Counted from the stretch's first letter, positions 31,016 through 44,795 are shown. The stretch is 64,000 nt of DNA from Meghimatium bilineatum (GCA_034231615.1 CM067306.1:43716094-43780093), one strand, 5' to 3'. Notes: generated by a model not told the origin, from the sequence alone. Numbers and translations: made by a program.

Positions 31016-31334
31016 ACACAAATGTATACTGTTCACAAAAAAGAAACGCAACTTTGTTGGAGTTACTTTTATAAAAGATATTCGCTGATTGTACATCATT
31101 CAATCTATCATTTAACTTCTCGTGGTTACCTGAATTGCACCTATCTCATGATTCGTGAGGTCATGAAAGAAGTCATGGTGAAAACAACATTTTTGACAAT
31201 AACTCATGACAGGATCATGAGAATCCCGTGAAACTTGCTGAACACAAAACGCAGACCATATTATTGAATGCCTATCAAATATTGGCTGTCCTGAAATAAA
31301 TTCAGTTGAAAATTAAACGCGCAAGTAGCGCCCA

Positions 31335-32140
31335 TCTCACTACAGAACAGCGATGCATCATCATTGGATGCTTGCAGACTTGACACTCACATAGTGGCAA
31401 TTTAATGGGGTTCGAAACTCCATTAATCTTCTTTGGACGCGATTTCAACAAACTGGATCAGTGGAAGACCAGGTCACAACTCCTGCCAAAGACCGCTTCA
31501 TACAGCAGCGTCATCTTAGGAAAAGATTTGCAACTGCGCCCTCCATAATCCAGTCAATGCAAGCAGCTTGTCGAATTTCAGATCAAACGGTCACGAACTG
31601 GCTGCACGACGCAGGTCTTTGGGTTGAAGACCCTACAGATGTCCTGCTCTTAAGGACCAATATCACCACAACCGACTTCAATGAGCGAACCAGAATCGTC
31701 AATAGACCGTTGGGAATGGCTGGAAACTGGTTTGATTTAGTAGTAAATCATATTTTTGAGCGACAATAATGCCGAATGATATGTCGCTGAAATTGTTCGT
31801 CCTTGCTTTCTTTCATTTTTGGCTACACGAGAGTCGATTTTTCAGTAGGATAACACTCGACCTCATGTGGTACAACTCACTACACAGTTTCTCACTAACA
31901 ACAAAGTCTGTGTCCATTCCGTGGCCAGCTATGTAATCAGACATGAACGTCATAGAACACGCATGGGATGAACTCGACAGACGACTCTGCCAGAGAGACG
32001 TGGCTCCAGCCAATCCGACAGTTGTTTGCACAGCGGGAAGCGTGGGCATGCATCCCACAACAACATATTATCCAACGGCTAATCGGATCCATGTCACGGA
32101 GATGTCGTTCTTTGATAGAGGCCAGAGGCAGCCATAGACA
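31335..32140 (+). pseudogene. Tc1/mariner-like transposase relic
   Basis: Tc1/mariner transposases cut and paste their element through a DDE catalytic triad. Remnants in order: LTTEQRCIIIGCL near 31340, then 31461-31769 with TTPAKDRFIQQRHLRKRF and ISDQTVTNWLHDAGL (second helix-turn-helix region). A deletion near 31770 removes the first Asp. DNTRPHVVQLTTQFLTNN near 31850 keeps the second catalytic Asp context, and MNVIEHAWDELDRRLCQRDV at 31943 keeps the Glu. Frames change at least twice. A possible left terminus (AAAAAAGAAACGCAACTTTG) is at about 31037-31056. I could not find its matching right inverted repeat. Confidence 0.85.
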
Positions 32141-32354
32141 TTACTGAATCGGAGGCCTCAGTCGCAACGAATAAAGGTCTAAACTAAATTTAATCATCAT
32201 CATTTCATTGTTAAGGTCTGAAAGTTTCTTCATGCCGAGGTTGAAACATTAATTCCGTAAAATAAAATTGTGGTACACGTTTGAAATTTGGTGTCCATTA
32301 ACACTGCATAATGTTGGGTTTCTTTTTTTCAAAATATATATTTATATATTACAT

Positions 32355-32720
32355 GGATATACTATATATAAGGATATGGTCATGCCGGGGTCAGAGGAAA
32401 CGAGAAAAGACGAATTCATGTCAAGCAATGCGGCGATAGATGACACAATGCTGAGAAGAGATAATGCAGACTTGATGAAGGCAGTCATAAATTCATTGAA
32501 AAATGTAGATGAGGTTAAAGAGACTGAGAATGTAGCAAAGAATGTCAGAAATGGGAGTGTCTAGTGGTGCAGGAAGGAAAATTAATTATCATTGGAAAGA
32601 CCTGATGATAGCGTAATCAACATCTGACAGGGACTCTCAGTTTATATGCACTGGCATGGCTGCTGGAAAGGATGGCGGAACGGGACACTTATAGGAGTGT
32701 CTCGCGTGCTGTGATGCTTG
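32355..32720 (+). mobile_element. Retrotransposon RNase H C-terminal tail (family E)
   Basis: Reads GHAGV (one frame) then NEKTDEFMSSNAAIDDTMLR-like sequence, LMKAVINSLKNVDEVKETEN and VAKNVRNGSV. The first part is the G-H-G-V-x-G-N-E-x-A-D motif region of RNase H, and the remainder matches 7822-8200 in layout. Truncated on both sides. Confidence 0.6.
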
Positions 32721-32742
32721 TTTCTAATCAATATTTTTTTTA

Positions 32743-32744
32743 AA

Positions 32745-32835
<91 letters not shown>
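32743..32835. repeat. (TA)n microsatellite, about 46 units
   Basis: An unbroken TA run. It can extrude as a cruciform and gives artefactual Tyr-Ile frames on both strands. Confidence 0.98.
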
Positions 32836-32837
<2 letters not shown>

Positions 32838-32889
32838 TTATATCACATATGCATATAAAAACGAATATAAATTGCTCATAAATTGGTAA

Positions 32890-33465
32890 AGGCTTGACGT
32901 TGTACGAATGTGGGATTGTTGAAGATACTAATATATCGACGTTGTACGAATGTGGGATTGTTGAAGATGCTAATATAAAGCCGTAGAAGATTGACTTCAC
33001 TGTACTCGGTTTCCCATATGTACTCCGTCCCTCTCAACGAAGCGGCACGCCGCCTGCCAAGAGTACCATTCATAGCATGTAACTCCCTAGCTTCAAGTGA
33101 TAATCCACAGGGATCTCCGAAAACAATCCACCTTATAAACAAGACGACACGAGCCGGATTCAAACCCATGACCTCTTGAACACAAGGCGAACAGCTTAAC
33201 CATTACGCCAGGAAGATCCCCTATCGACGTTGTACGAATGTGGGATTGTTGAAGATGCTAATATATCGACGTTGTACGAATGTTGGATTGTTGAAGATGC
33301 TAATATATCGACGTTGTACGAATGTTGGATTGTTGAAGATGCTAATATATCGACGTTGTACGAATGTTGGATTGTTGAAGATGCTAATATATCGACGTTG
33401 TACGAATGTGGGATTGTTGAAGATACTAATATGTCGACGTTGTACGAATGTTGGATTGTTGAACG
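32890..33465. repeat. 42-bp minisatellite, split by a SINE
   Basis: The unit ATATCGACGTTGTACGAATG plus TGGGATTGTTGAAGATGCTA and AT (42 bp). About two copies lie before 32977 and about six after 33222. The unit is open in several frames. Confidence 0.95.
32977..33221 (-). repeat. tRNA-derived SINE inserted in the 42-bp array
   Basis: Minus-strand reading starts near 33221: TGGCGTAATGGTTAAGCTGT (A box, about 33191-33210), then GGTTTGAATCC (B box, 33156-33166), about 45 bases apart as in tRNA genes, followed by a non-tRNA body. This is the clearest Pol III promoter structure in the window. Family name unknown. Confidence 0.82.
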
Positions 33466-33469
33466 TTGT

Positions 33470-36050
33470 TTGATTACGATAACAGCCCATGTAAATGAAT
33501 GGAAACAGAATATATCAATGTGTGCTGAGCTTATTGTCTCCCAGGATATGAAATAAACTGTGTTACGCTCTGAACTGTTTTCCGATCTTGCATAATTTTC
33601 TCATGAAAATTGAATTTAGTCACATGAGCTAGTTTTCATTAATGATTTTGTGTACATCTACATTTTTCTATTTTTTATATAATACATCAGAACATTCTCA
33701 GATGAACTATATTTCATCAGTCTCTCAGTACTTTTATTATCATTGAATTACTTTCATTTATTTTATGTTGTTAATATTTTACAAAATCTTCAATTTAAAG
33801 AACGATACGTAGTGATGGTTACGTCGAAATACAAAGCACACGAACGACATCAACAGATAATATTGTCAATAATATTTGAACTTAGCCTAGATAATAAAGA
33901 TAGGACGAATCTAGAGTGCAGTTTACCATGATAAACACAGGCCAAGCTGCTGGAATTAAAATGATCCAGCTTTCCAATATGATATTAAGCTTCTGAATCA
34001 AATATAAAATCTGTTGTCAGGTTTGTGGTTTGAAAATGGTGACATTCATGGTGGTTGTTATTAAGAAGATTGCTAGGGAAAATTCATGGATTCTACTGTA
34101 AAAGCAAATGTTCGTTCAATGCAATTTGTAAAATTGCTCTCTCTCGCTCTGTCTGTCTCTCTCTCGCTAGCCATGTCTAAACCAGAAACAACTTGTCTCA
34201 ACAACATCTATGTTTTGTTGAGAAACAGAGATTATGACATTGCATGTTTCAAGATAAGATAATAATACTAAAATTTAAGGTTTTAAATAATTCATAATAA
34301 GCCAAAAAAGCAATGCTTAATTAATAAAGGTTTCCCACGTTGACTAAAGTGTCTTGTCTTTTGGTATGTCGATGATTAACAACAAACAATGGTAACTGTC
34401 CAATAGAAAACCAACTATGATTAACACCAAAAAAAAGACAATGGTAACAGTGCAATAGATAAACTCATTTGATGTTTGTTTTGGTATCATTTTCCGTTCT
34501 GTGTAATTTGGGAGCTAATTCTATTATATTTTACAATCAATATTTTCAGTCACAGATATCTAGAAATTTGAACCAAAGACTATGGTTCAGAACAGACAGA
34601 TCGCCATAGATCGTCTCACTTTTAGAGAAAAAGTAAAGTTTTCCACACCATTGAGGTATCATTAAGGTATATTGGTGAATACGGTGTTAGTCCCGTATTT
34701 TTCATTGATCAACGGCATACCTGGAAATGATATGGTCAGTATTAATCCTGCAGCCTTTACTTTCCTAGAGGATCTGATACATATTACCTAAGTTTGGGTT
34801 GATCTAGGAAGCGGTGGTGATTTAAAACTATTTCCAGTTGAACTGTAGTTGTATAGAGTGCAGGTTCTTATCAGTATGTCTTCTATAATATTTCCTCAGA
34901 AATATGTCTGTCTTCTATAGTATTTCCTCTGAAATATGTGCATATTTAGCAACTGTTTTGCTAAATATTCAGAAATTTGTTGCCACTGAACAATTTACAA
35001 ACGCTTACATTAGTACATAAAAGATACATTAGTACCTTATTTGTTTACGTTGACAAATGGTTGTCATCCAAGTCATTCACCATCTTAAGTCATGCTCACA
35101 GATCTCTAACAGCGTCACTTATCGTGGACGTTTATTGGTCATTGTGTGAGTAATAAAGTGTATCACCAGCAATGAAAATTGCACAATCACATTAAAAAAT
35201 CAGATTACACAAGATACGTGACAATGTGACCAGCCTGCATAACTATCCTTCAGATGGTCTTGCGTCATCGGTGTTAGTTTGTAAGTCATCGTTAATCCTT
35301 GTTGGTTTCTATTGCATTGTTACCAATGTATTTTTTTGTTAATCATAGTTGGTTTTCTATTGGACAGTTACCAATTGATGTTGTCATATTCGGTTTTTAC
35401 ACAGTTTGTGTTTGTTCTTCTTGCAAATTTCATTTGACATTTTGGTTGTAAGAGACTCATTCGGTTGGTGTCAACTGTATATGATATTTCTGATTTTGTT
35501 ATTCCCGATTAAAACACATTCTTTCTGTTTCTTGTTGTAAACTCAAGTTGTGTCAATATAATGTACAGCAGTAAAACCTTGCTGGTTTGATGACATTCTC
35601 TATAATATCTTGGGTTTCTCTGTTAGTACAGAAATATACATGTAATTTAGTCTCAGGTTTCCATTTTTTAGTACATGTACACATCTATTGCAATCATTGG
35701 GGTTTAATTCAGTGAAAAATCATAACATAATCCAATGTGCTTTTGAATATCACAGTAAGTGCCCATGATTATTTTTGGAAGGTATAGTATTAATAAATTT
35801 ATCGAGAAATGTATAAGTGTATCGAGAACACGATTAACGTGTACATATACATTAACTCATCGTGAAGCGTTAATTCGTGTAATGACAGTGTTAAAGTTGT
35901 TAATATTCAACAATATTAATTCATTGTACAACATGCAATCCCAAACTAGAAATCAAACATTACGTTGTACATATGTACAGAGCGTAAAATTTATTTCGTG
36001 TACTGGTGAATCCAGATGTTGTTTCATATTTGTCTTTATTTAAATTAAAT
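33470..36050. other. No gene seen
   Basis: AT-rich DNA. A CT-rich run (about 34136-34168) and scattered short frames only; a 94-codon frame at 35759-36043 lacks any recognisable motif. TTGGTTTTCTATTGGACAGTTACCA and its complement occur 0.95 kb apart (35348 and 34389), suggesting an old inverted repeat. Confidence 0.45.
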
Positions 36051-39000
36051 TTGCTATAGTTAACAATTCAACATGTCTATATACACTGTATATATACGTA
36101 TGTTATTGAAGAACAACCAGCGCATTATTGTCATCAGAGGCTAGTCAGATGACAAGCGTATTTTAACACTGATTTGTTATTATTCATGAGACCTAGAAGT
36201 CACGTTTATGACTTTTATTATAATTATGACAATATGTTTTCCTCTGGATTGTTCTATGACAACATGCACTTAGAAGTGAGTTGTAGTATGTCTTGTTATA
36301 AGAGGCAAAAGAACGGCTACATTTTATGCGAAACCTAATGATTAGTCAAATGTTTACAAGGAAATATATCAAGGAGAACACGGACAAAAGGTCAAACATC
36401 TAACTCAAGTTATAAAAGTACGGCAAAAAAAAAAAAAAGCAAAGAACGCACTGCTAAACAAACAATATAATAAGACAAAATTTGAACTGGAATTTATAGT
36501 TGAAGGTGAAGTAAATCATGAACAATAGCATAGGAGAGGGTACCGAGGTGAAACTCGTTAAGACGACTCAGAATAGTGGCAAGTGAAAGTATGTTCTACC
36601 AAGCATCAGAAATTCAGGGTGTCTTTCGCCCTTGTGTTTTCGCCCTTAACCGAGCCTATAATAGCCGCACTGTTATTCATGTAAAAGACCTCTAAAGAGG
36701 TTTTGCGGTAGAGATCATCCCAGAAAAAGTCGAAATGACCCATGTGTATCAGTCCGAAAGGTGCAGAGATCACAGCCAAGCTGTAAACCATGACACAGCA
36801 CATTCCATTATCTAGACTGCATCCTGATGATCAGCGAGAGTTTTATAACGACCACAGCAGAAGAAGATGAAGATGTTGTCTTCAAGTAAGGATAACATGA
36901 TATTTAGTTAGTTTGAAATTCCAGCATGATGGTCATGATGATGCAATTATTGTGTGTGCGAAACAGTTGTCAGAAACCCATGTGTATCCTGTGTGAAATT
37001 CCTGTATACGGCTGGTATGAGTCTGATGTGTAACATGCCCTTGTGTGAAATTACTGTGACGAATGCTTATATGACACATATTTGTGTGATGCTACTGTGA
37101 CACATACTTGTGGGAAAACTACTGTGAAACTCCTGTAACATGTACTTATGTGAAACTCCTATGACATATACCTGTGTGGCACATACCTGTGTGAAACTTG
37201 AATGTGAAACGTGTGTACACAGATAGATTATTGAGTTATTCTGTTAGTATGTGATACTTATAAACAGATGTTGATATCTATTTGCCACATATATGGTATT
37301 ACTATTCATGAAATGTCTACTTGAGTATAGTCTTAAATCGTGAGTAAAAGTAAAAATGCACCATATAGAGGAACGTTCCTTTTAACATAAGAACGTTCTT
37401 TAGTCCAAATGTAAATGTTTTCTCCGTTAATGCACATGCAATCGCAACATTTTAGAGGGTTATTAGGTAAAAGTGAAATATAAGTAACCATTCGTTATAC
37501 CTTGACTGATTGTCACCTTATGAATTCATACATATATGTTTGGTGCATATGTCCACGTTGGTTAAAAACGGAAGTGGTATAAATACTTAATAAACTTCTC
37601 AATGATCACGTTGTATTGGTATTAACGTGGACATTATACATTTATATCAGTAACTAAAGGAACATTGAAGGCTAAAGGTAATGCCTATAATTATACTTGT
37701 ATAATTGTATAATCAAATGTATACAATTAAGTCTGAAAAGTAGTTTTGTATTTCATATGTATATATAGACATGAACACGGTCATTTTTGTTGTTTTCTAC
37801 AGAAATGTATACGGCGACCAATACGAATGAAATTTGGCACGGTTACCCGTGCGGTCATTCATTTCAGGCAGTCAATATAAGAAATCTTAGAAGCTGGTGA
37901 TCACTGTCCTGTAAGTGGACAAAGCTGACCATTCATATGGTTGGCTAATCGTGTACCTCTGACCATTGTACGATGGTCACATAAACAATTGATATGTATA
38001 ATGGTAGAAATAATAGTGTTGCATGTCAATCGATATCGACACTATTTTAACAACTTCACTATTCTTTCTTCTTGTGTTTTGCTAATGTCTTGTATATATC
38101 TCTCGATCAGGGAATCAAAGAATATTTGTTTCCATCTGCCCTGCTTTTATGTTCTTAAAATCATATCGATAGATCGTCAAGTTTTCAAAATAACTATTTT
38201 TGTAATGAAAATACTACACAGTTTAAATACAAGTACAATTTCACGTACTATTTCGTCTGTTCGAAATAACTGAATTCATAAAAGTATAAATTTTCTGGAC
38301 GTGAAAAATATTAATTCATTTAGTCTTAGATCCTACATACTTTTTTTACAGGGTTTTTTTTTCCAAAGATGTACAAACTAAACAGATACAAGTTGTTGCT
38401 ATATAGGAATAAATATAGGAGAAATATTCGCGTCTGATCGTTTATTTTTGGGTATTAACGTATTTCTTTAAATCACATAGACCTCGATAAGTTTGTTATT
38501 CATAATACTAATATATTCCTATATTCAGCCGGGAAACGCCGGGTATAACCTCTAGTTATTAATATTATATGAATATTTGGTTTGACACAATGACATATTC
38601 TTAATTATGTGCCCACCAATTCTTGAACAATTTAGACAAAACTATATTGTTTTCGTGTTATTTATTTAGTGCTGTGCATTTGATGATAACATTTCTCTGA
38701 CGTATGTCAGATACATTTGAACTATATAGAAGAGAGCTCAAGGTGGAGACGAATAATGAAGCACCGTCACTAGTTTTGTTTCATACTAAAAAATGAAATG
38801 ATTATAAATGTGCTAATTACAGATTTGAAAAGGATACGCTTATGGTTTCCTTGCTCTAAATGTGTTGTTATCGAGCGAACTGAGAAATATAACTCAGACT
38901 ATTCTCAAAAGCTCGTACTCTTTCTCTGAAACATGCAAATATGTAAAATTAGAACCTAGTGGTAGCCTTGGGATAGACTACGGCATTGACATTGAATGTC

Positions 39001-40195
39001 CTGTGTTCATGTAAACCTGGAATTTGCCAGGACGCATACATTTTGTTGATGTAATCTTGACATTAAGTAGACACTGCCAACTGTTTAGTTCCAGTTGAAA
39101 GGGATAATAGAGGCTAGGAGGATCAACAGAAGGTCAACAAACCATAACACACCATCAAGTTAAGAAAAAAAAACTGACATATAATCTGTCCACGAATGGT
39201 GCATATATGTGTGGGAGTGGCAGGACCGTGTTATGCTATATAGAGGCGGCCGCAGCAGATGGCACCAATCAAAATGCATTCAAGGGGCGGCATTTCGAAG
39301 AAAAACCTTTTAAGGAGGGTGGCGGCATTTCGAAGACTTGTATCATACTGCACTGTCCTGAGGAGTGGGTGTGGGGGGAAGCCGAAGTGATGACCAGATA
39401 AGTGAAATATAAAAGGACTGACAAACGACAAGTGTCATTAAATGTGATATGTTTATTTTTGAAGTATAATTTTGTTATCTATTTCGTTAATTTCATTGAA
39501 ATGGTGATACAAATATATCCGGTTGTAGACAAGTATAATGCAATTAATATGATAGTTTTGTATCACTGAAATACTTGATGATGTACATACAGTTCCACCA
39601 TTGAATTTCTATCGATTCAGAATGTAATCCATGGTTAGGTAAATTCTCTGTAGTTAATACTACCATTCCAGTACGAAATATTTATGTATCGATTCCAGTT
39701 TTGATTCCAATATATGTCACTGGGTTCGAAAGCAATCTTAAGTTTGTGAAAGATACACGAGAAACCTTATGTGTTTGCACATAAGCATGTTTATCCATAC
39801 AAATATTTATTTATTTATTGCTGTTGTTTATAATATTAACTATTATTACAACCTGTGATTATGTTATTGAAATCAATTTTACTGAAATAGTTTAGATTTT
39901 TTGGTCATGCATTTTACTGTATCTGAATGTTCATGGCCGAATGGATTTTGTTACTATTTTGGTTATGTGAACATCATATTTATTGAGATGACAAAAATGT
40001 GTTTGGACGATGTTTTCGTGATTCTACATCAAGTTGGTTTTTTTTCGTCATGATGTTATAGTGACGGAATCACTTTAAACATTTATAGAACAAACGTTTA
40101 TTTCGTCTTTACGTCCTGCGACTTAAGGCAGAACCACTTTGAAAAATTTATAGAATAAACGTTCATTTTGAGCGTATTGTTTTAAAACATAAATA
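36051..40195. other. No gene seen
   Basis: 4.1 kb without recognisable exons or transposons. It has TGTGAAACT/TGTGACACATA-type degenerate repeats (36980-37220), and a short GC-richer patch (39195-39400) with GGGCGGCATTTCGAAGA-like words repeated twice. Confidence 0.45.
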
Positions 40196-40214
40196 AATCT
40201 AACAAAGAGAGAGT

Positions 40215-40330
40215 TTTCCATTTTAATATAACATTGTAGTATAGTCCCGTTCAGTAGCGGCTGAATCTGTGACGGCCAATGTACCGGGTTCGAATCCCGA
40301 CGCAAGCAATTGTGCAACCGGACCGTACAG
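40215..40330 (+). repeat. tRNA-like SINE fragment
   Basis: TACCGGGTTCGAATCCCGAC (B-box GGTTCGAATCC) lies near 40276 with an A-box-like TTCAGTAGCGGCTGA about 40 bases before it. There is no full cloverleaf, so a SINE head is more likely than a tRNA gene. Confidence 0.45.
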
Positions 40331-40462
40331 AAATAATGGCAAACTACTGAACGTATTTATTTTGCCTAGAAAATCACTGCAGCCAAAATATGCTGACTTG
40401 ATGGCTAAATCCTAAATAGGATATGCTACCAATTTAGTATATTCAATTCATCTTCTTTTTTT

Positions 40463-41640
40463 TCTATTCGCGTTATATCCCTTTATGCCGCAGTGTCAGG
40501 GGTAGAAGAGTACTCTGGTACCCCTTTATACCTTGCAGGGTCGAGGTAGAATATATCTCTGGTACAACAAATTAAGATTTATTCTTTGCAGTGTCATAAG
40601 TAGAATATTTCTCTGGCACCCCTTTATGTCTTGCAGTGTCAGGGGTAGAACAGTTTTCTGGTACCCCATTATGCCTTGCAGTGTCAGGAGTAGAACAGTT
40701 TTCTGGTACCCCATTATGCCTTGCAGTGTCAGGAGTAGAACAGTTTTCTGGTACCCCATTATGTCTTGCAGTGTCAGGGGTAGAACAGTTTTCTGGTACC
40801 CCATTATGTCTTGCAGTGTCAGGGGTAGAACAGTTTTCTGGTACCCCATTATGCCTTGCAGTGTCAGGGGTAGAACAGTTTTCTGGTACCCCATTATGCC
40901 TTGCAGTGTCAGGAGTAGAACAGTTTTCTGGTACCCCATTATGCCTTGCAGTGTCAGGGGTAGAACAGTTTTCTGGTACCCCATTATGCCTTGCAGTGTC
41001 AGGAGTAGAACAGTTTTCTGGTACCCCATTATGCCTTGCAGTGTCAGGGGTAGAACAGTTTTCTGGTACCCCATTATGCCTTGCAGTGTCAGGAGTAGAA
41101 CAGTTTTCTGGTACCCCATTATGCCTTGCAGTGTCAGGGGTAGAACAGTTTTCTGGTACCCCATTATGCCTTGCAGTGTCAGGGGTAGAACAGTTTTCTG
41201 GTACCCCATTATGTCTTGCAGTGTCAGGAGTAGAACAGTTTTCTGGTACCCCATTATGCCTTGCAGTGTCAGGAGTAGAACAGTTTTCTGGTACCCCATT
41301 ATGCCTTGCAGTGTCAGGAGTAGAAGAGTTCTCTGGAGATGACCTTTTTCTGTGCTTCATATTTTTTTTTAATTCTTTTATTTCTGCGATCCATATTTTG
41401 CCTATCGTGTCTAAAGCTTTATTGTCTATAGCAATGCCTTTTTGGGGACACTGTCTGATGGTATTCTGGAAGCATGTGAGAACCACTAAATTGGTTGTCT
41501 TCTGATTGTCATTGTATTTGTTAGTTTTCTGATGTGTTCATTTCTGATTCCAACTCTTATTGTTACTCCGAGAATTCTACGTAGACAAGTCATTTCTGTT
41601 GTAACAATCTTTCTTTTTTTGTCAGTGTCCGCGTTTCGTC
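40463..41640 (-). mobile_element. Family-A retrotransposon 3' end carrying an expanded minisatellite
   Basis: Read on the minus strand from 41640: VTTEMTCLRRILGVTI-like post-RT sequence, then frames to 41320 (KALDTIGKIWIAEIKELKKN), and the shared 3' block (CTCTTCTACTCCTGACACTG at 41311-41330). Instead of ending there, this block is repeated about 16 times down to 40490, where the normal 3' end (CTCTTCTACCCCTGACACTG near 40492-40511) is reached. The repeat thus lies inside the element's terminal region. Confidence 0.8.
40609..41332. repeat. 45-bp minisatellite derived from a retrotransposon 3' end
   Basis: The unit GTGTCAGGGGTAGAACAGTT, TTCTGGTACCCCATTATGCC, TTGCA is 45 bp and exactly in register from 40636 to 41310 (15 units). 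Copies differ almost only at AGGAG/AGGGG and GCC/GTC. Because 45 is divisible by 3 and the unit lacks stops, long frames appear on both strands. They are not genes. Confidence 0.97.
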
Positions 41641-41986
41641 ACAAATATTCAATTCGCTTGAAAGTATTGATATTGTATACATAAGTAATGGTATATTAAA
41701 CAATATAGTAATAATACATATGGTTTAATCTGCTAAAAGTAATACATAAACAAGCTACTTCATCACGGGATTCTAAATATTCTCAATACAGTTTCATTTT
41801 GCAATGCTTACATCCAGATTGTGGCTCTAGGTATGTTTGACCAGGGAGTTTGGGCATGGCCTGTGGAGTCCTATGGGAGGGCACAGAAAAATCAAGACCT
41901 GTTGGGTCTTCCGTGAGCTAGAGATAATTTCCGGCATCATATATCTAGGATTCTCATCAGCATCTCCACAACGAAGGTTGTCTGCA

Positions 41987-42112
41987 ATATATCTCCAACA
42001 TCCCCTGTTTTTTGTTTTGGTGGTGCACTCTGCTAGACTGTAACCTGTCCATCTTGTGATGTTACTCTCCTATGTATAACTCTGACTACCTCTTGCTCGC
42101 TTCCCTAACTCG
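41987..42112 (+). repeat. Dispersed repeat, copy 2 (see 8205-8345)
   Basis: Shares CTCCAACATCCC, TTGTTTTGGTGGTGCACTCT, CTAGACTGTAACCTG and CTACCTCTTGCTCGCTTCCC in order with the copy at 8.2 kb. Confidence 0.65.
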
Positions 42113-42119
42113 TCCTTAA

Positions 42120-44795
42120 ACCAAAGCGATAAAATATTTTTTTTCTTCTAAAACACTGATGCCACCAACACTTCATGTACAATAATAGACTTCCAAGCAT
42201 CATTTATTTTTCTAAACAAGTTACACAATATTTGTGATACGATAACTGTGATGTGAATGTATGAGCTAAATGACACCAGAAACATTCGTACAATACATTT
42301 ATTCAACTGTTGAATCTATCCTGAGACAATTCTTGTAATTATTGATGCCATTCTCCTCATCACTATCATGAGCTGCTACATCACAATTTTTATTATTATA
42401 TCGATGTTGATTACACGTTTTTATATTTTATTTTTATTCAAATGAATATTTGCATAGCATGTTTATTAATCACATTTTAATTTACAATTTCCAATACGAA
42501 ATATATATTTCTATCAATACACAATCACATTGATATGTGTTGGGCGTTAAGCAGAAATTCAGGTCGTTGCACATAAAACCTGATAAATTATTGAAACACT
42601 GGATCACCTATTGAAACACTGGATCAATTACTGAAACATTGGATCAATTACTGAAAACACTGGATAAATTATCTTTTTTGTGTGTCGATTTGAGAAAAGA
42701 AAGTTCTCCAATATACCGTGATAATTTATCTTTTTCGTGAGTCCTTTTTCCGTGAAATTGTGTTTCTGGTGTAAGCTGAAATTCAGTGTCGTTGTACCTA
42801 TAGCTGAGACACAATCATATTATGAGTACAATATGTCTTAGTGCGTAGATCTGAGACACATTCATATTGGGAACTTTGACTTATTCCTTTTCTTGTATGA
42901 GAAGAAGGCGATATACTGACATAAAAAAGTCAGAAAGTGTATCGAAACGAAGAACATGTTCCTATCGTACACACTTGTGTCATTTTTCATATTCATACTT
43001 TAAAAAAACAACAATGTGTCTTTTCTAGTTTTATGTTCAAGAATGATTGTGAGACACAAGCAGGTGTTGCAGACAATGTGCAATATAAATCTGAGAAGTG
43101 TGTACACATGCTGCTATTTTTTTTATATAAATTGCAAAAATACATTGTTTGATCATATATTGATCAATGTACTGATCATATATGTGGTCTTTTTGATTTC
43201 ATTGGCTCTTGTTAATTACAGTTCACCACCAACAGTTTTCTGCCAAACATAATCTATTGTATCCGTATATTATTTTTAGTTCTTGATTGTCTGTCTCAAT
43301 CTCTCAGCAATATTCTCAGTGACCAATTCATTGATTATCAGTTTCAATCACAGCGGTTTTCTCAGTGACTAGTTTCTTCCTTCTCATTCTGCCAGCAATT
43401 TTCTCAGCGACCAGTTTCTTCACTATATGTTTAAATATGTCACTGTTATCTCGGCCAGTGTCAGATTAACTGTCTGAATATGCCAACAGTTCTCTGAGTG
43501 CCAATGTTTTTGATGATTCTTTTTTTCTCAATCTGTTTTCCAGTGACAATTTCCTTGAACAATATAATGTTTAGTTTAACAATTTATTCATACTCTTATA
43601 TTTACAGCAGTGGAAGGATGTGGCTGGGGAGTTATTGGAATACGAGCCAGAATGCGCATGATCGCGTATTATCAGTGTATAAGTCAGCTATAGATGACAC
43701 GTATATCCGATATCAGCAATATATGAGCTCATGCTAGTATATACAATATCATTACAAATGACCACATGCCAATATTTACGATGACCTAATGTTAGACATA
43801 CGACATTAAATGTATATGATCTCATTCTAGAGTGTACGATATCATCTATAGATGACCTTCACACATTAGTGTAAATGATATCACCTAGAAATGACCTACT
43901 ATTATTGTATATAATGTCTATAAATGGCCTACTATTAGTACATATAATGCCACCCTTGTTGTTTCGATTTAAAAAAAAATAATTATCCTAAATGGTTTAC
44001 TCATCAGTTGATCTGCATCCATCAAGTCTACAAGTGTTTTTGACATTAAGTTATACATAAAATGTCATTTTAATCCTTTGTTATCATATCCCCACGAAAA
44101 CCTTCTTGTAATATGACGATGGTCCAGTTACCAGCAGAATGCAATCTATAGAAAGGAGACATGTTGTTCATTTTCATTTGCAGTAATGGTCCATAACATC
44201 CAACTTCTGCATGTATATCAAAATATCATTGGCTAATATGTATACTTATTGTAGAAGAGTAAACATGTCTTTTTCAAGACAGGATTTTTTTTTTCGAATA
44301 TGATACATTAAATAATTGCTGATGGCATGCCTAACTACTGACTTGAACAGTTGGTCTTTCATATTATAAGTGGTACACATTTCTATTGAGAAGTTAGTTT
44401 CTTAATTTTCTAATAATGTATTATTAGAATTGGGATTTAAACAAATAACAGAAGCTAAATTCTAGTCACTTGTCTATGTACATTATGTGTTACGATAGTG
44501 TGGGACCATTCAGTTATATCACAACATTCCCCGAAGCAGCTTGTGGAACATACCATATTGAACATGCCAAATTATTATGGTTCGTATAAAACGTTCAGGT
44601 TTATAAATGTAAATAAAATAAAGGTGTTGTGTACTGAAATACACAACACAAAAAATTCGATGTGGAACAGACGTGTTATCATGTTATTCATTCATCAATA
44701 TTATAGTTATTAACATACATGTTATCAGCTCATTCATCAAGATTATAGATTCTTCAAGATTGATTGGTGTCCATCACAAGTGATGGTGGCCATTT
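42120..44795. other. No gene seen; small degenerate repeats
   Basis: AT-rich. GAAACACTGGATCAATTACT-type repeats (42590-42670), TTTTCTCAGTGACCAGTTTC-type repeats (43300-43420) and TACGATATCA-type repeats (43735-43950) are decayed short arrays. No exon recognised. Confidence 0.45.

Noticed and set aside
32740..33000. A frame of alternating Tyr-Ile
   Set aside because: Translation of the (TA)n microsatellite.
40215..40330. Possible tRNA gene
   Set aside because: A good B box, but I cannot form an acceptor stem and anticodon arm around it; a SINE fragment is more likely.
40526..41505. Open frames of 257-304 codons on both strands
   Set aside because: They simply translate the 45-bp repeat, whose length is a multiple of three and which has no stops in several frames. 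No sequence outside the repeat supports a protein.
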